64,000 nucleotides of DNA from Streptomyces sp. NBC_01214 (GCF_026340975.1 NZ_JAPEOS010000001.1:952501-1016500); one strand, 5' to 3'. Shown: positions 47,073 through 55,510, numbered from the stretch's first letter. Numbers and translations: made by a program. Notes: a model not told the origin generated them from the sequence alone.

Positions 47073-48353
47073 TCACGGCCGGATGATGCGGACCTGGTAG
47101 CTGCCGTTGCGCAGTTCACCCACCACGGACACGCTGATGCCCGCCTTCTCGTCGGTGAAGGTCTCGCCCGGCCGGAACGGCGCGTCCGAGAGTTCCGCGT
47201 GCACGTTGGGCCGCCGGGTGCAGCCGCCGCTCGTGCTGGCACTGTCCGACACGGTGATCGGGCCGTGTCCGGTGTCCACGTCGGAGTCCACCTTGTAGAT
47301 GAGGACGCCCGGTTTGCAGACGGCCTCGTCGTTCCCGGCCAGGGTCCGCACCTCCACCGCGTACCCGGAGCTCTCCGACAGCGGGACGAAGGCCAGCTTG
47401 GTGCCGCCGCCCCGTATCCCCAGCGGGGACAGGGTGTGGTCGCTGGTGCCCGACTTGGCCGCGCAGCTGATCTGCTTGCTGTCCAGCCAGCCCAGCTTCC
47501 ACTTGTGCCAGCCCATCAGGTCGTTGTTGGCACCCCAGTCCTCGCTCATGATGTCCCAGTGCCCGACCGTGTTCCCGCCGTCCGAGGTGTAGAGGTCGGG
47601 CAGCCCGAAGACGTGCCCGTTCTCGTGCGGGAGCACCCGGTAGCCGGTCTCCTGGTAGGTGCCGGAGCCGTCGTCCTGCCGGCTGTAGACGAAGGACGTG
47701 TTGGCCAGCGGCACCCCGTCGGCGACCGGAGCCTCGCCGTTGCCCGAGAAGGTCACCGACAGGACGGTGTCCAGGGCGGACGGCCCGGCGTTCGGCGTGA
47801 CCAGGACGTTGATCAGGTCGTACCGGGCGAAGTCCACCTCGGGGTCGGCGGCCTTCGCTATGTGCTCGACGAGCTGCCGGTAGCCCGGCTCGTACGCGGA
47901 CCCGCGCTCGATCCCGTACGCCGCGAACGGCATCGGCATCCGCAACCAGCCCTTTATCGGCGCCTCGGCCCGGTAGACCAGCCGGCCGTAGGAACTGGTG
48001 CGGAACCATTCGGCCGTCTGGGGGAAGAACTCCGCCATCCGGTCCGCCGCCGTGCCCTCGCCCTTGGCGTCAGGGAAGTCGATCATCAGGTTCAGGGCCC
48101 GGATCTCGCCGGTCGAGCGCGAGTACCCGGGCGGGGTCGGCATGCCCTCGGACATCTGCACGCCCATGGTGCCCGCGATCCGGCAGGGCGCGAGAGCCGA
48201 TTCGACGGTCGTGGCCACCGCTCCGGCCGCCGAGTTGCCGCGGCTGGATATGCCCCCGCTGGCCGTCGCCGTGACGCCGAGGGCCAGCGCGGTCAGGCCG
48301 ATGTACGCGCTGGTGCGGCGTGGTCTGCGTATCCGGTGGCGGGTCTGCGGCAT
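47073..48353 (-). CDS. Secreted M6-family metalloprotease (immune inhibitor A-like)
   Basis: 426 residues. Signal peptide with basic n-region (RHRIRRPRR) and hydrophobic IGLTALALGVTATASGG. The M6 region begins RALNLMIDFPDAKGE and contains the zinc motif LPHENGHVFGLPDLY (HExxH; HENGH instead of the more usual HEFGH, ligands unchanged), then DIMSEDWGANNDLMGWHKWKLGWL with the conserved DxMS turn after it. A beta-rich C-terminal domain follows. It is a zinc endopeptidase acting outside the cell. I chose ATG 48353 because it directly precedes the signal peptide; GTG 48413 has no spacing from its putative ribosome site. It diverges from the TetR gene across 270 bp. Confidence 0.88.
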   Translation of the reverse strand: MPQTRHRIRRPRRTSAYIGLTALALGVTATASGGISSRGNSAAGAVATTVESALAPCRIAGTMGVQMSEGMPTPPGYSRSTGEIRALNLMIDFPDAKGEGTAADRMAEFFPQTAEWFRTSSYGRLVYRAEAPIKGWLRMPMPFAAYGIERGSAYEPGYRQLVEHIAKAADPEVDFARYDLINVLVTPNAGPSALDTVLSVTFSGNGEAPVADGVPLANTSFVYSRQDDGSGTYQETGYRVLPHENGHVFGLPDLYTSDGGNTVGHWDIMSEDWGANNDLMGWHKWKLGWLDSKQISCAAKSGTSDHTLSPLGIRGGGTKLAFVPLSESSGYAVEVRTLAGNDEAVCKPGVLIYKVDSDVDTGHGPITVSDSASTSGGCTRRPNVHAELSDAPFRPGETFTDEKAGISVSVVGELRNGSYQVRIIRP

Positions 48354-48502
48354 GGAGATCGCCTTCGGGTCCGCGGCAGCCGGCCCTGCCCGGTCTGCGC
48401 TCTGTTCGATCACCCTCCGACGGGCGCGGCGCGCCCGCGCGTCGGGAGAGGCCGAACGTGGACACGCCCGTGAGGCAGGTCACACGGAGGGGTGAAATAA
48501 CC

Positions 48503-48561
48503 GGGGACCCGATCCCCGTTTGTACGGGAGTCCCGCTAAGCGGGGAGCGGCTCCCCGTTTG
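48503..48561. promoter_or_regulatory. Two GGGGA-N5-TCCCCGTTTG boxes
   Basis: GGGGACCCGATCCCCGTTTG at 48503-48522 and GGGGAGCGGCTCCCCGTTTG at 48542-48561, 39 bp apart in the same orientation. The second is a perfect 15-bp palindrome plus GTTTG. Situated between the protease and TetR starts; possible operators. Confidence 0.55.
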
Positions 48562-48623
48562 GGCGGGGCGGCCTTGCAGTCCCGCACCACGAGCGAGCGA
48601 GTCCGCGTCGGAAAGGCCCTGGA

Positions 48624-49346
48624 ATGAAGAGCTCCACCAGCACCGCCCCGGCGGCCCGGCCCACCCGGGACCCGGCGCGGGTGCAGACGCAGGCACAGGC
48701 GCAGGCGCAGGTGTCCGCGACCTGCGTTCCGCGTCCGCGCGCCGACGCCGTCCGCAACCGCGAGCGGATCCTGACGGCGGCCCGCGAGCTCTTCGTCGAA
48801 TCCGGATCCACGGCCCCCTTCGACGAGGTGGCCCGCCGGGCCGGCATCGGCAATGCCACGCTCTACCGGCACTTCCCCGACCGCCCCACCCTCGTCCATC
48901 ACGTCGTCCTCTTCACGATGGGTCGGGTGACGGCCTCGGCCGAGGCCTCCCTCGCCGAGGAGCCCGACGCCTTCGCCGCCCTGTGCCGGTTCACGCACGC
49001 CGCCGCGGACGAGCGGATCGGCGCCCTGTGCCCGATGCTCGCCGACGGCTTCGACGGCGAACACCCCGAACTCCTGGCGGCGCGCGCCGCGTTGGAGGAG
49101 GCCGTGGTCACCCTGCTGGCTGCGGGCCAGGACTCCGGACTGGTGCGTACGGACATCGGCGTCGGCGACCTGATGGTCGCGCTGTCCCAGCTGAGCCGCC
49201 CCCTCCCGGGCGTCGCGTGCCTCGACACCGACAGCTTCGCCCACCGCCATCTCCAGCTCTTCCTCGACGGGTTGCGGGCCCCGGCCCGCTCCGAACTCCC
49301 GGGTTCGGCAACGACTTTGGACGACCTGCGGCAGAAAACCATGTGA
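48624..49346 (+). CDS. TetR-family transcriptional regulator
   Basis: 240 residues. An unusual 35-residue leader (Ala/Thr/Pro, then QTQAQAQAQ) precedes the TetR DNA-binding domain: RNRERILTAARELFVESGSTAPFDEVARRAGIGNATLYRHFPDRPTLV (about 43-92). The C-terminal ligand-binding domain is helical with ADERIGALCPMLADGFDGEHPELLAARAALEEAV. It normally represses its neighbour until an inducing compound binds. The MFS exporter starts 62 bp downstream on the same strand. GGAAAGG precedes ATG 48624. Confidence 0.9.
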   Translation: MKSSTSTAPAARPTRDPARVQTQAQAQAQVSATCVPRPRADAVRNRERILTAARELFVESGSTAPFDEVARRAGIGNATLYRHFPDRPTLVHHVVLFTMGRVTASAEASLAEEPDAFAALCRFTHAAADERIGALCPMLADGFDGEHPELLAARAALEEAVVTLLAAGQDSGLVRTDIGVGDLMVALSQLSRPLPGVACLDTDSFAHRHLQLFLDGLRAPARSELPGSATTLDDLRQKTM

Positions 49347-49359
49347 CGCGCACAAAGCT

Positions 49360-49374
49360 AAAGAATTAGTCTTT
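49360..49374. promoter_or_regulatory. AAAGA-N5-TCTTT palindrome before the MFS gene
   Basis: An AT-rich inverted repeat in the 62-bp gap between TetR and the exporter gene, in otherwise GC-rich DNA; possible promoter element or TetR site. Confidence 0.4.
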
Positions 49375-49408
49375 TTCAGTCATTCCGCACAGTGAAGTGG
49401 GTACCCCC

Positions 49409-50941
49409 ATGTCAAAAACAGCCGCGAGCCTCGCGCCGGCTGCCGATCCCAGCCGCTGGAAGGCACTCGTCTTCATAGCCCTGGCCCAGCTGATGGTCGT
49501 CCTCGACGCGACCATCGTGAACATCGCCCTCCCCTCCGCCCAGACCGACCTCGGCATCTCGGACGGCAACCGCCAGTGGGTCATCACCGCGTACGCGCTG
49601 GCCTTCGGCGGACTGCTCCTCTTCGGCGGCCGCATCGCCGACAAGTGGGGCCGCAAGAACGCCTTCGTCGTCGGCCTCATCGGCTTCGCCCTGGCCTCCG
49701 CGCTCGGCGGCGCCGCCAACGGCGAGGCCATGATGCTCGGCGCCCGCGCCCTCCAGGGTGCCTTCGGCGCGCTGCTCGCACCGGCGGCCCTGTCGCTGCT
49801 CGCCGTCATGTTCACCGACGCCAAGGAGCGCGCCAAGGCCTTCGGCATCTACGGAGCCATCGCGGGCGGCGGCGGCGCCGTCGGCCTGATCCTCGGCGGC
49901 TTCCTGACCGAGTACCTCAACTGGCGCTGGACCTTCTTCGTCAACATCCCCTTCGCGATCGTCGCGGCCGTGGGTGCCTGGATGGTCATCCGTGAGCCCG
50001 CCGGCTCCCGCAACCGTGCGCCGCTCGACATCCCGGGCGTGGTCCTGTCCACCACCGGTCTCGTCGCCCTCGTGTACGGCTTCACCCGCGCCGAGTCCGC
50101 CGGCTGGTCGGACGCCCTGACGGTCATCATGTTCGTCGCCTCGGCGCTGCTGCTGTTCGCCTTCGTCCTCGTCGAGGCCAAGGTGAAGTCCCCGCTGCTG
50201 CCGCTGCGCGTCCTCCTGGAGCGCAACCGCGGCGGTGTCTACCTCTCGCTGGGCCTCGCCGTCATTTCGATGTTCGGCCTGTTCCTCTTCCTCACCTACT
50301 ACCTCCAGGTCGTGAAGGGCTTCTCGCCCGTCAAGACCGGCTTCGCCTTCCTGCCGATGATCGCGGGCATGATCACGGGCTCCACCCAGATCGGCGCCCG
50401 CCTGATGACCCGCGTCCCGCCGCGCCTGCTGATGGGCCCCGGCTTCCTGGTCGCCGGCCTCGGCATGCTGCTGCTGACCCAGCTGGAGGTCGGGTCCTCG
50501 TACCCGGCGCTCATCCTGCCGGCGCAGCTGCTGCTCGGCCTCGGCATGGGTACGGCGTTCATGCCCGCGATGTCCCTGGCCACGCACGGGGTGAACCCGG
50601 CCGACGCCGGTGTCGCCTCCGCCATGGTCAACACCTCGCAGCAGGTCGGCGGCGCCATCGGTACCGCGCTGCTGAACACCATCGCCGCCTCGGCGACCAC
50701 CGCCTACCTGGCCGACCACGCTGCCGAGGCCGCAGCGGGCGGCCCGGCGGCACAGCTGATCCAGGCGCAGGCCATGGTCGAGGGCTACTCCTCCGCCATC
50801 TGGTGGGCGGTCGGCATCCTGGTCGCCAGCTCGGTCATCGCGCTGACGCTGATCAACACCGGCCGTCCGGGCGTCGGCGGACCGGTGGCCTCCGGTTCCG
50901 GCGAGGACGCCGAGCTCAAGGTGCCGGTGATCGCCCACTGA
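49409..50941 (+). CDS. MFS drug exporter, DHA2 (14-helix) type
   Basis: 510 residues with 14 predicted membrane helices. Motif A-like GGRIADKWGRKNAF lies between helices 2 and 3; motif D1/DHA signature LDATIVNIALPSAQ is in helix 1; motif C-like GGGGAVGLILGGFLTE is in helix 5. This is the proton-coupled EmrB/QacA class that expels hydrophobic compounds. ATG 49409 is chosen over GTG 49397 because GAAGTGG precedes it at suitable distance. The TetR gene directly upstream probably controls it. Confidence 0.93.
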   Translation: MSKTAASLAPAADPSRWKALVFIALAQLMVVLDATIVNIALPSAQTDLGISDGNRQWVITAYALAFGGLLLFGGRIADKWGRKNAFVVGLIGFALASALGGAANGEAMMLGARALQGAFGALLAPAALSLLAVMFTDAKERAKAFGIYGAIAGGGGAVGLILGGFLTEYLNWRWTFFVNIPFAIVAAVGAWMVIREPAGSRNRAPLDIPGVVLSTTGLVALVYGFTRAESAGWSDALTVIMFVASALLLFAFVLVEAKVKSPLLPLRVLLERNRGGVYLSLGLAVISMFGLFLFLTYYLQVVKGFSPVKTGFAFLPMIAGMITGSTQIGARLMTRVPPRLLMGPGFLVAGLGMLLLTQLEVGSSYPALILPAQLLLGLGMGTAFMPAMSLATHGVNPADAGVASAMVNTSQQVGGAIGTALLNTIAASATTAYLADHAAEAAAGGPAAQLIQAQAMVEGYSSAIWWAVGILVASSVIALTLINTGRPGVGGPVASGSGEDAELKVPVIAH

Positions 50942-50973
50942 TCAGGGCCGAGGGCCTCCCGGAATGACTGACG

Positions 50974-51007
50974 ACCCCGTCTCGTTCAAATTTGAACGAG
51001 ACGGGGT
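50974..51007. promoter_or_regulatory. Perfect 34-bp palindrome with TTCAAATTTGAA core
   Basis: Seventeen-base arms (ACCCCGTCTCGTTCAAA and its complement) with no spacer. It begins 33 bp after the MFS stop and ends 43 bp before the dioxygenase start. The TTCAAATTTGAA core is a common MarR-family operator shape; as RNA it would also form a long hairpin followed by TTAGTCTGTTT, so it could be a terminator, an operator or both. Confidence 0.75.
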
Positions 51008-51050
51008 TAGTCTGTTTCCGTACGCGTTTCAACCACTGAGGAGCGCTCCC

Positions 51051-51821
51051 GTGACCCGCATACCGGCCCTGTACCTGAGCCACGGCGCACCCCCGCTGGC
51101 GGACGACCCGGTCTGGCCGGGCGAGCTCGCCGCCTGGTCCGCCGGCCTGCCGCGCCCCCGCGCGATCCTGATGGTCTCCGCCCACTGGGAGGAGGCCCCG
51201 CTCGCCCTCGGCGCAACCGAGCGCGTCCCGCTCGTGTACGACTTCTGGGGGTTCCCGGAGCACTACTACCGGGTCCGCTACGACGCGCCCGGCGCCCCGG
51301 AACTGGCCGCCTCCGTCCGCAAGCTGCTGCGGGCCCCCGGCACTCCGGTCCAGGACATCCCCGACCGCGGACTGGACCACGGGGCGTACGTCCCGCTGGT
51401 GGAGATGTACCCGGAGGCCGACGTCCCGGTCCTCCAGATCTCCCTGCCCACGCTGGACCCGGCCGGGCTGATGGACATCGGCCGCAAGCTGGCCCCGCTG
51501 CGCGACGAGGGCGTACTGATCGTGGGCAGCGGCTTCTTCACGCACAACCTGGCGGCGCTGCGCCATACGGGCCCGGGCGTCCCCGGCTGGTCGGCGGAGT
51601 TCGACGCCTGGGGTCGCGAGGCCCTGGCCGCGTCCGACGTGGACGCCCTGTTGGACTTCGAGCACAAGTCCCCGGCGGGCCGCCTGGCCCACCCCCGCAC
51701 GGAACACTTCGCCCCGCTCTTCGTCACCCTCGGCGCGGCCGAATCCGACCTGACCTCGGCGCGCACCCCCGTGGACGGCTTCTGGATGGGCCTCTCGAAG
51801 CGCTCCCTCCAGTTCGGCTAG
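51051..51821 (+). CDS. DODA-type (class III) extradiol ring-cleavage dioxygenase
   Basis: 256 residues in the LigB/4,5-DOPA-dioxygenase family: YLSHGAPPLADDP near the start, MVSAHWEEAPLAL, PDRGLDHGAYVPLVEMYPEADVPVLQIS, VGSGFFTHNL and HPRTEHFAPLFVTLGAA. The histidines of SHGAP, SAHW and LDHG (usual metal and acid-base positions) are present. It opens catecholic rings using Fe(II) and oxygen, or in some members acts on flavonoid-like substrates. GTG 51051 follows GAGGAGCG. Its stop overlaps the convergent gene in CTAG. A MarR-like operator lies directly upstream. Confidence 0.9.
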   Translation: MTRIPALYLSHGAPPLADDPVWPGELAAWSAGLPRPRAILMVSAHWEEAPLALGATERVPLVYDFWGFPEHYYRVRYDAPGAPELAASVRKLLRAPGTPVQDIPDRGLDHGAYVPLVEMYPEADVPVLQISLPTLDPAGLMDIGRKLAPLRDEGVLIVGSGFFTHNLAALRHTGPGVPGWSAEFDAWGREALAASDVDALLDFEHKSPAGRLAHPRTEHFAPLFVTLGAAESDLTSARTPVDGFWMGLSKRSLQFG

Positions 51822-52462
51822 GACCTGCGCAACGCGCCGGTGATCGCTTCGGTGATCACGAACCCCTTGGCCGGCCCTTCGGGAATGGTGACGGCGGTGC
51901 CGTACGCCGCTCGGAGCTCGTTCCGGTAGACGTCCTTGCCTGGCTCCGGAACGGTGAGCACGGTGACGATTCCGTTCTCGTCGTAGTCGTCGATGAGTAC
52001 GTACACCGGGATGCCCGCGTGCGCGTAGGCGCTGCGCTTGCGGGTGCGGTCGCGCGAGATGCTCTCGCCGCCGGCGGAGACGACCTCGACGATCAGCCCG
52101 ACGGCAGAGGCGTCGATCCCCAGTCCGTCCTCGGTCACGTGCTCCTCAGCGTCCGCCGGAGCGATGAACAGGTCCGGGATCCAGGCCTTCCGCTTGTGGA
52201 TCACGTTGATGTCCTGACGGGCGGCGAATGCGCTCTTCGCGGCGAAGACGACCAGTCGGTCCCTCAGTTCATTGGCGATCCGGCCGTGTGAATAGCGCCC
52301 CGTCGGAGACACTTCGATGGACCCCTCGATGATCTCGGCGTGGTGGCCCTCGGGGAGTTCCATGGCCTTCCATGCCTGCCACAGCACCTCGTCCAGCTCC
52401 GACGGGGAAGTCGCGACCTTCGGCATTACGGCCTCCAGCGTCTCGTGGGCGAGGGCGGTCAT
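51818..52462 (-). CDS. Uma2-family (DUF820) PD-(D/E)XK-fold protein
   Basis: 214 residues. ELPEGHHAEIIEGSIEVSPTGRYSH, then IPDLFIAPADAEE, then GLIVEVVSAGGESISRDRTRKRSAYAHAGIPVYVLID: the Glu, PD, and E-x-V blocks of the Uma2 restriction-endonuclease-like fold, common in multiple copies in Streptomyces and cyanobacteria with no settled function. ATG 52462 has GAGGAGG 8 bases upstream. Its stop overlaps that of the convergent dioxygenase (CTAG at 51818-51821). Confidence 0.88.
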   Translation of the reverse strand: MTALAHETLEAVMPKVATSPSELDEVLWQAWKAMELPEGHHAEIIEGSIEVSPTGRYSHGRIANELRDRLVVFAAKSAFAARQDINVIHKRKAWIPDLFIAPADAEEHVTEDGLGIDASAVGLIVEVVSAGGESISRDRTRKRSAYAHAGIPVYVLIDDYDENGIVTVLTVPEPGKDVYRNELRAAYGTAVTIPEGPAKGFVITEAITGALRRS

Positions 52463-52565
52463 GTCCAGCACCTCCTCAAAGTGTGGGCGTCGCAGGCAGG
52501 GCCGCACAAGCGACTCCCCGACGCTAGGGACGCATGGGCGCATGCCTCAGGGATATGCCGGTCGC

Positions 52566-53096
52566 TCACCCGGACGGGTGGTGGCCCAGCCGCTTCTCGT
52601 ACCAGCGGACGTCCCAGTACCGGCCGAACTTCCAGCCCGCCTCCGTGAACTCTCCGATCCGCCGGAAGCCGAAGCGCTCGTGCAGGTGCACCGAGGCCTC
52701 GTTCGGCAGGGCGATCCCGGCGAACACGCGGCGCACGGGCTCCTCGGCCAGGGCTGCGAAGAGCGCCTCGTAGAGGAGGGTGCCGACGCCCCGGCCGACC
52801 GCGTGCGGGGCGAGGTAGACGCTGGCCTCCACCGAGGTGGCGTAGGCCGGTTTGGAGCGGAATGCGCTACTCGTGGCGTATCCGGCCATTCGATCGCCTG
52901 TCCAAGCAACCAGAAGCCGGTGGGGCCCGTCTTCAGGGTGGGAGTGCAGCCAAGGGCGGCGCTGTTCCGGAGTGAAGGCGGCCGTGTCGAACGTGACGGC
53001 GGTCTCACGGACGTAGTGGTTGTAGAGGTCCGTGAGGGGCGCCAGATCGGCCTCCGTTCCGGGCCTGACCTGCACCTCTTCGAGATCTTGCGGCAT
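52566..53096 (-). CDS. GNAT N-acetyltransferase (phosphinothricin acetyltransferase-like)
   Basis: 176 residues. VRPGTEADLAPLTDLYNHYVRETAVTFDT is the opening of the PAT/Bar subgroup; the acetyl-CoA loop reads LAPHAVGRGVGTLLYEAL; ALPNEASVHLHERFGFRRIGEFTEAGWKFGRYWDVRWYEK is the usual end. It would acetylate an amine on a small molecule such as an amino acid analogue. ATG 53096 follows GGAGGGGAG. A 13-bp inverted repeat straddles its start (53079-53091 and 53128-53140). Confidence 0.9.
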   Translation of the reverse strand: MPQDLEEVQVRPGTEADLAPLTDLYNHYVRETAVTFDTAAFTPEQRRPWLHSHPEDGPHRLLVAWTGDRMAGYATSSAFRSKPAYATSVEASVYLAPHAVGRGVGTLLYEALFAALAEEPVRRVFAGIALPNEASVHLHERFGFRRIGEFTEAGWKFGRYWDVRWYEKRLGHHPSG

Positions 53097-53140
53097 CCGC
53101 TCCCCTCCCGTAGCGGGGCAGGATACTGCAAGATCTCGAA
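53079..53140. promoter_or_regulatory. 13-bp inverted repeat around the acetyltransferase start
   Basis: TTCGAGATCTTGC at 53079-53091 (inside codons 2-6 of the GNAT gene) and GCAAGATCTCGAA at 53128-53140, separated by 36 bp that include the start codon and ribosome site. In mRNA it would enclose the ribosome site in a loop. Confidence 0.65.
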
Positions 53141-53300
53141 AAACAGGGAGCAGCGTGGGAATTCTGTCCCGATTCCAGTCGTTGTTTCCTTCGGAAGCGG
53201 GCACTCGGGAGAGTGTCCGTGACGCACCGGAGCGGTTGACAGCCGTCCCGTCGGCGTCCACCAGCCGCACCGCGACCGATCACTTCGCAAGGGAGCACGC

Positions 53301-54278
53301 ATGGCAACCCGCGCCGTCGCCCGTCGTCAGTCCACGAGCAGCGCCCGCGCTGTGGGCGGGGAGATCGCAGACCGTGACCTGGTCGGCATGTATCTGGACG
53401 AGATCGCGCGCACCCCGCTGCTCGACGCCGCCAAGGAAGTGGAGCTCTCCCAGATCATCGAGGCGGGCGTCTACGCCCAGCAGATCCTCGACAGCACGAT
53501 AGAACGTGACGGAGACGCCCCGGCCCGCGAGGAGCTGGAGGCGCTGGCCGCCGAGGGCGAGCGGGCCAAGGAAGTCTTCATCCGCTCGAACCTGCGCCTC
53601 GTCGTGGCCGTGGCCCGGCGCTATCCGCGCAGCGGCCTGCCCCTCCTCGACCTGATCCAGGAGGGCAACGCGGGCCTGGTCCGCGCGGTCGAGAAGTTCG
53701 ACTACGCCAAGGGCTTCAAGTTCTCCACGTACGCCACGTGGTGGATCCGGCAGGCGATCACCCGGTCCATCGCGGACCAGTCCCGCACCATCCGCCTCCC
53801 CGTCCACCTCGTCGAGGAGCTCGGCCGGATCCGCCGCATCCAGCGGGAATTCAACCGTGAGAACGGCCGCGACCCGGAGCACGCCGAGATCGCCGCCGAG
53901 CTGGACTCCACGGAGAAGCGCGTGGGCGACGTACTGGACTGGGCGCGCGACCCGGTCAGCCTCAACATGGCGGTCGACGACGACGGCGACACCCAGTTCG
54001 GCGACCTCCTGGAGGACACCTCGGCGATCTCGCCCGAGCAGTCCGTGCTCTCCCTGCTGCGCAGCGAGGAGCTGGAGGACCTGCTGGGCAAGCTCGACAA
54101 GCGCACGGCGTCGATCATCAAGATGCGGTACGGCATCGACGACGGCCGCGAGCGGACGCTGACGGAGGTCGGCAAGCAGCACGGCCTGACCCGCGAGCGG
54201 ATCCGCCAGATCGAGAAGCACGCGCTGCTGGAGCTGAAGCGGATGGCGCGTGACACCGGCTTCGACGCCGTGGCCTAG
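53301..54278 (+). CDS. hrdD: RNA polymerase sigma factor, HrdD type (group 2 sigma-70)
   Basis: 325 residues: region 1.2 (DLVGMYLDEIARTPLLDAAKEVEL), region 2 with the rpoD box DLIQEGNAGLVRAVEKFDYAKGFKFSTYATWWIRQAI, region 3, and region 4.2 GLTRERIRQIEKHALLELKR. The opening MATRAVARR and ending RDTGFDAVA match what I recall of Streptomyces HrdD, shorter than the principal sigma HrdB, which has a long N-terminal extension. It recognises vegetative-type promoters and is dispensable in species tested. AAGGGAG precedes ATG 53301. Monocistronic, with a terminator at 54305-54342. Confidence 0.9.
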   Translation: MATRAVARRQSTSSARAVGGEIADRDLVGMYLDEIARTPLLDAAKEVELSQIIEAGVYAQQILDSTIERDGDAPAREELEALAAEGERAKEVFIRSNLRLVVAVARRYPRSGLPLLDLIQEGNAGLVRAVEKFDYAKGFKFSTYATWWIRQAITRSIADQSRTIRLPVHLVEELGRIRRIQREFNRENGRDPEHAEIAAELDSTEKRVGDVLDWARDPVSLNMAVDDDGDTQFGDLLEDTSAISPEQSVLSLLRSEELEDLLGKLDKRTASIIKMRYGIDDGRERTLTEVGKQHGLTRERIRQIEKHALLELKRMARDTGFDAVA

Positions 54279-54304
54279 AGCGGCCCGCCGCCAAGCCCCC
54301 AGAC

Positions 54305-54342
54305 GAGCCCCGGTGCCTATCCCCCCCCAGGCGCCGGGGCTC
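54305..54342 (+). terminator. Terminator after hrdD
   Basis: GAGCCCCGGTGCC paired with GGCGCCGGGGCTC (13 bp with one T-G pair), 12-base loop of mainly C, followed by TCTCCTGCC. Starts 27 bases after the stop. Confidence 0.8.
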
Positions 54343-54373
54343 TCTCCTGCCCCGCACAACCCAGCGCCTACAA

Positions 54374-54494
54374 CTCAGCCCCTCCGGGATTTCACCACCC
54401 AGCCCCTCCTGGGTTTCACCACTCAGCCCCTCGGGCGTTTGAGGAGCGGGGGTTCGGGGGCGGAGCCCCCGAGGGGCCCGGGGCGTAGCCCCGG
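54374..54494. repeat. Streptomyces-type intergenic repeat with tandem CAGCCCCTC units
   Basis: Three tandem units of about 24-25 bp begin CTCAGCCCCTC, CCAGCCCCTC and TCAGCCCCTC at 54374, 54399 and 54423; the first two end TTTCACCAC. They lead into the common Streptomyces intergenic element CGTTTGAGGAGCGGGGG plus GGGGGCGGAGCCCCC hairpins, ending at the WYL gene stop. Confidence 0.7.
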
Positions 54495-55448
54495 CTACGG
54501 CGCCGCGGCCGCCGCCAGCCGCGCGGCCAGCGCACCGGCCGCATCCCGAAGCGCCGCAGGCCCCCGCACGGTGAACGGCAGCCCCGTCAGGGCGAGCCGC
54601 GCCGCCGTCCACTCCGGCGCGTCCGCGCTCTCGAAGCTCACCGAGGTCCCCGTCCCCCCACCGGGCAGGGCCGCGGCCCGCAGCCAGGCCGGCAGCTCCG
54701 CCGGGTCGGCCGCGAAGTCGACCTCCACCCGGTACGGCTGCTTCTCCCCACCCCGCAGGCCCCGCCGGACGAACTCCTCGGCCTCCATCGGCAGGTCCCG
54801 CCGCGCGAACCGGGCACCCGTCGCGAAGGCCTCGTCGACCCGGTCCACCCGGAAGGTCCGCCAGTCCTCCCGCTCCAGGTCGTAGGCGACCAGGTACCAC
54901 CGGCTCCCGGTGCTCACCAACCGGTACGGCTCCACCAGCCGCCGCGACTCGGCCCCGTCGCGCGCCCGGTACGCGAACCGCAGCCGCTCCGGGCCCGCCA
55001 CCGCCGCCGCCATCGTGGTCAGCGTCCGCGGGTCCACGCTCGCCCCGTCGCCCCGGGACAGCGCGATCGTGGCCGACTGGAGCGCGCTCACCCGGTGCCG
55101 CAGCCGTGAGGGCAGGACCTGCTCCAGCTTGGCGAGGGCCCGTACGGAGGCCTCCTCGACCCCCTCGATCGCATGCCCGGCCCCGGCCCGCAGCCCCACC
55201 GCGATCGCCACGGCCTCCTCGTCGTCCAGCAGCAGCGGGGGCATCGCAGCCCCCGCCACCAGCCGGTATCCGCCCTCGGCGCCCAGGGTGGCCTCCACCG
55301 GATAGCCGAGGTCCCGCAGCCGCTCGATGTCGCGCCGGATGGTCCGCGCGCTCACCCGCAGCCGCTGGGCCAGCTCGCTCCCGGGCCATTCCCGCGGGGT
55401 CTGGAGGAGGGACAGCAGGGAGAGCAGCCGTGCGGGTGTGTCGGTCAT
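54495..55448 (-). CDS. WYL-domain transcriptional regulator
   Basis: 317 residues: winged helix (LLSLLSLLQTPREWPGSELAQRLRVSARTIRRDIERLRDLGYPVEA, about 8-55), then the WYL region (about 130-215) ending RRLVEPYRLVSTGSRWYLVAYDLEREDWRTFRVDRV, and a C-terminal WCX-like extension (YRVEVDFAADPAELPAWLRAA). WYL domains sense ligands or nucleic acids. It is divergent from the MFS exporter at 55511 across 62 bp containing the palindrome TAGACG-C-CGTCTA, an obvious candidate binding site. Confidence 0.9.
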   Translation of the reverse strand: MTDTPARLLSLLSLLQTPREWPGSELAQRLRVSARTIRRDIERLRDLGYPVEATLGAEGGYRLVAGAAMPPLLLDDEEAVAIAVGLRAGAGHAIEGVEEASVRALAKLEQVLPSRLRHRVSALQSATIALSRGDGASVDPRTLTTMAAAVAGPERLRFAYRARDGAESRRLVEPYRLVSTGSRWYLVAYDLEREDWRTFRVDRVDEAFATGARFARRDLPMEAEEFVRRGLRGGEKQPYRVEVDFAADPAELPAWLRAAALPGGGTGTSVSFESADAPEWTAARLALTGLPFTVRGPAALRDAAGALAARLAAAAAP

Positions 55449-55486
55449 GAATCCAGGCTGCCAGCGAAATAGGACACGGACTGACC

Positions 55487-55499
55487 TAGACGCCGTCTA
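55487..55499. promoter_or_regulatory. TAGACG-C-CGTCTA palindrome, candidate WYL-regulator site
   Basis: Perfect 13-bp palindrome in the 62-bp divergent gap, ending 11 bases before the MFS start. Confidence 0.6.
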
Positions 55500-55510
55500 A
55501 GTTTCTCCTC

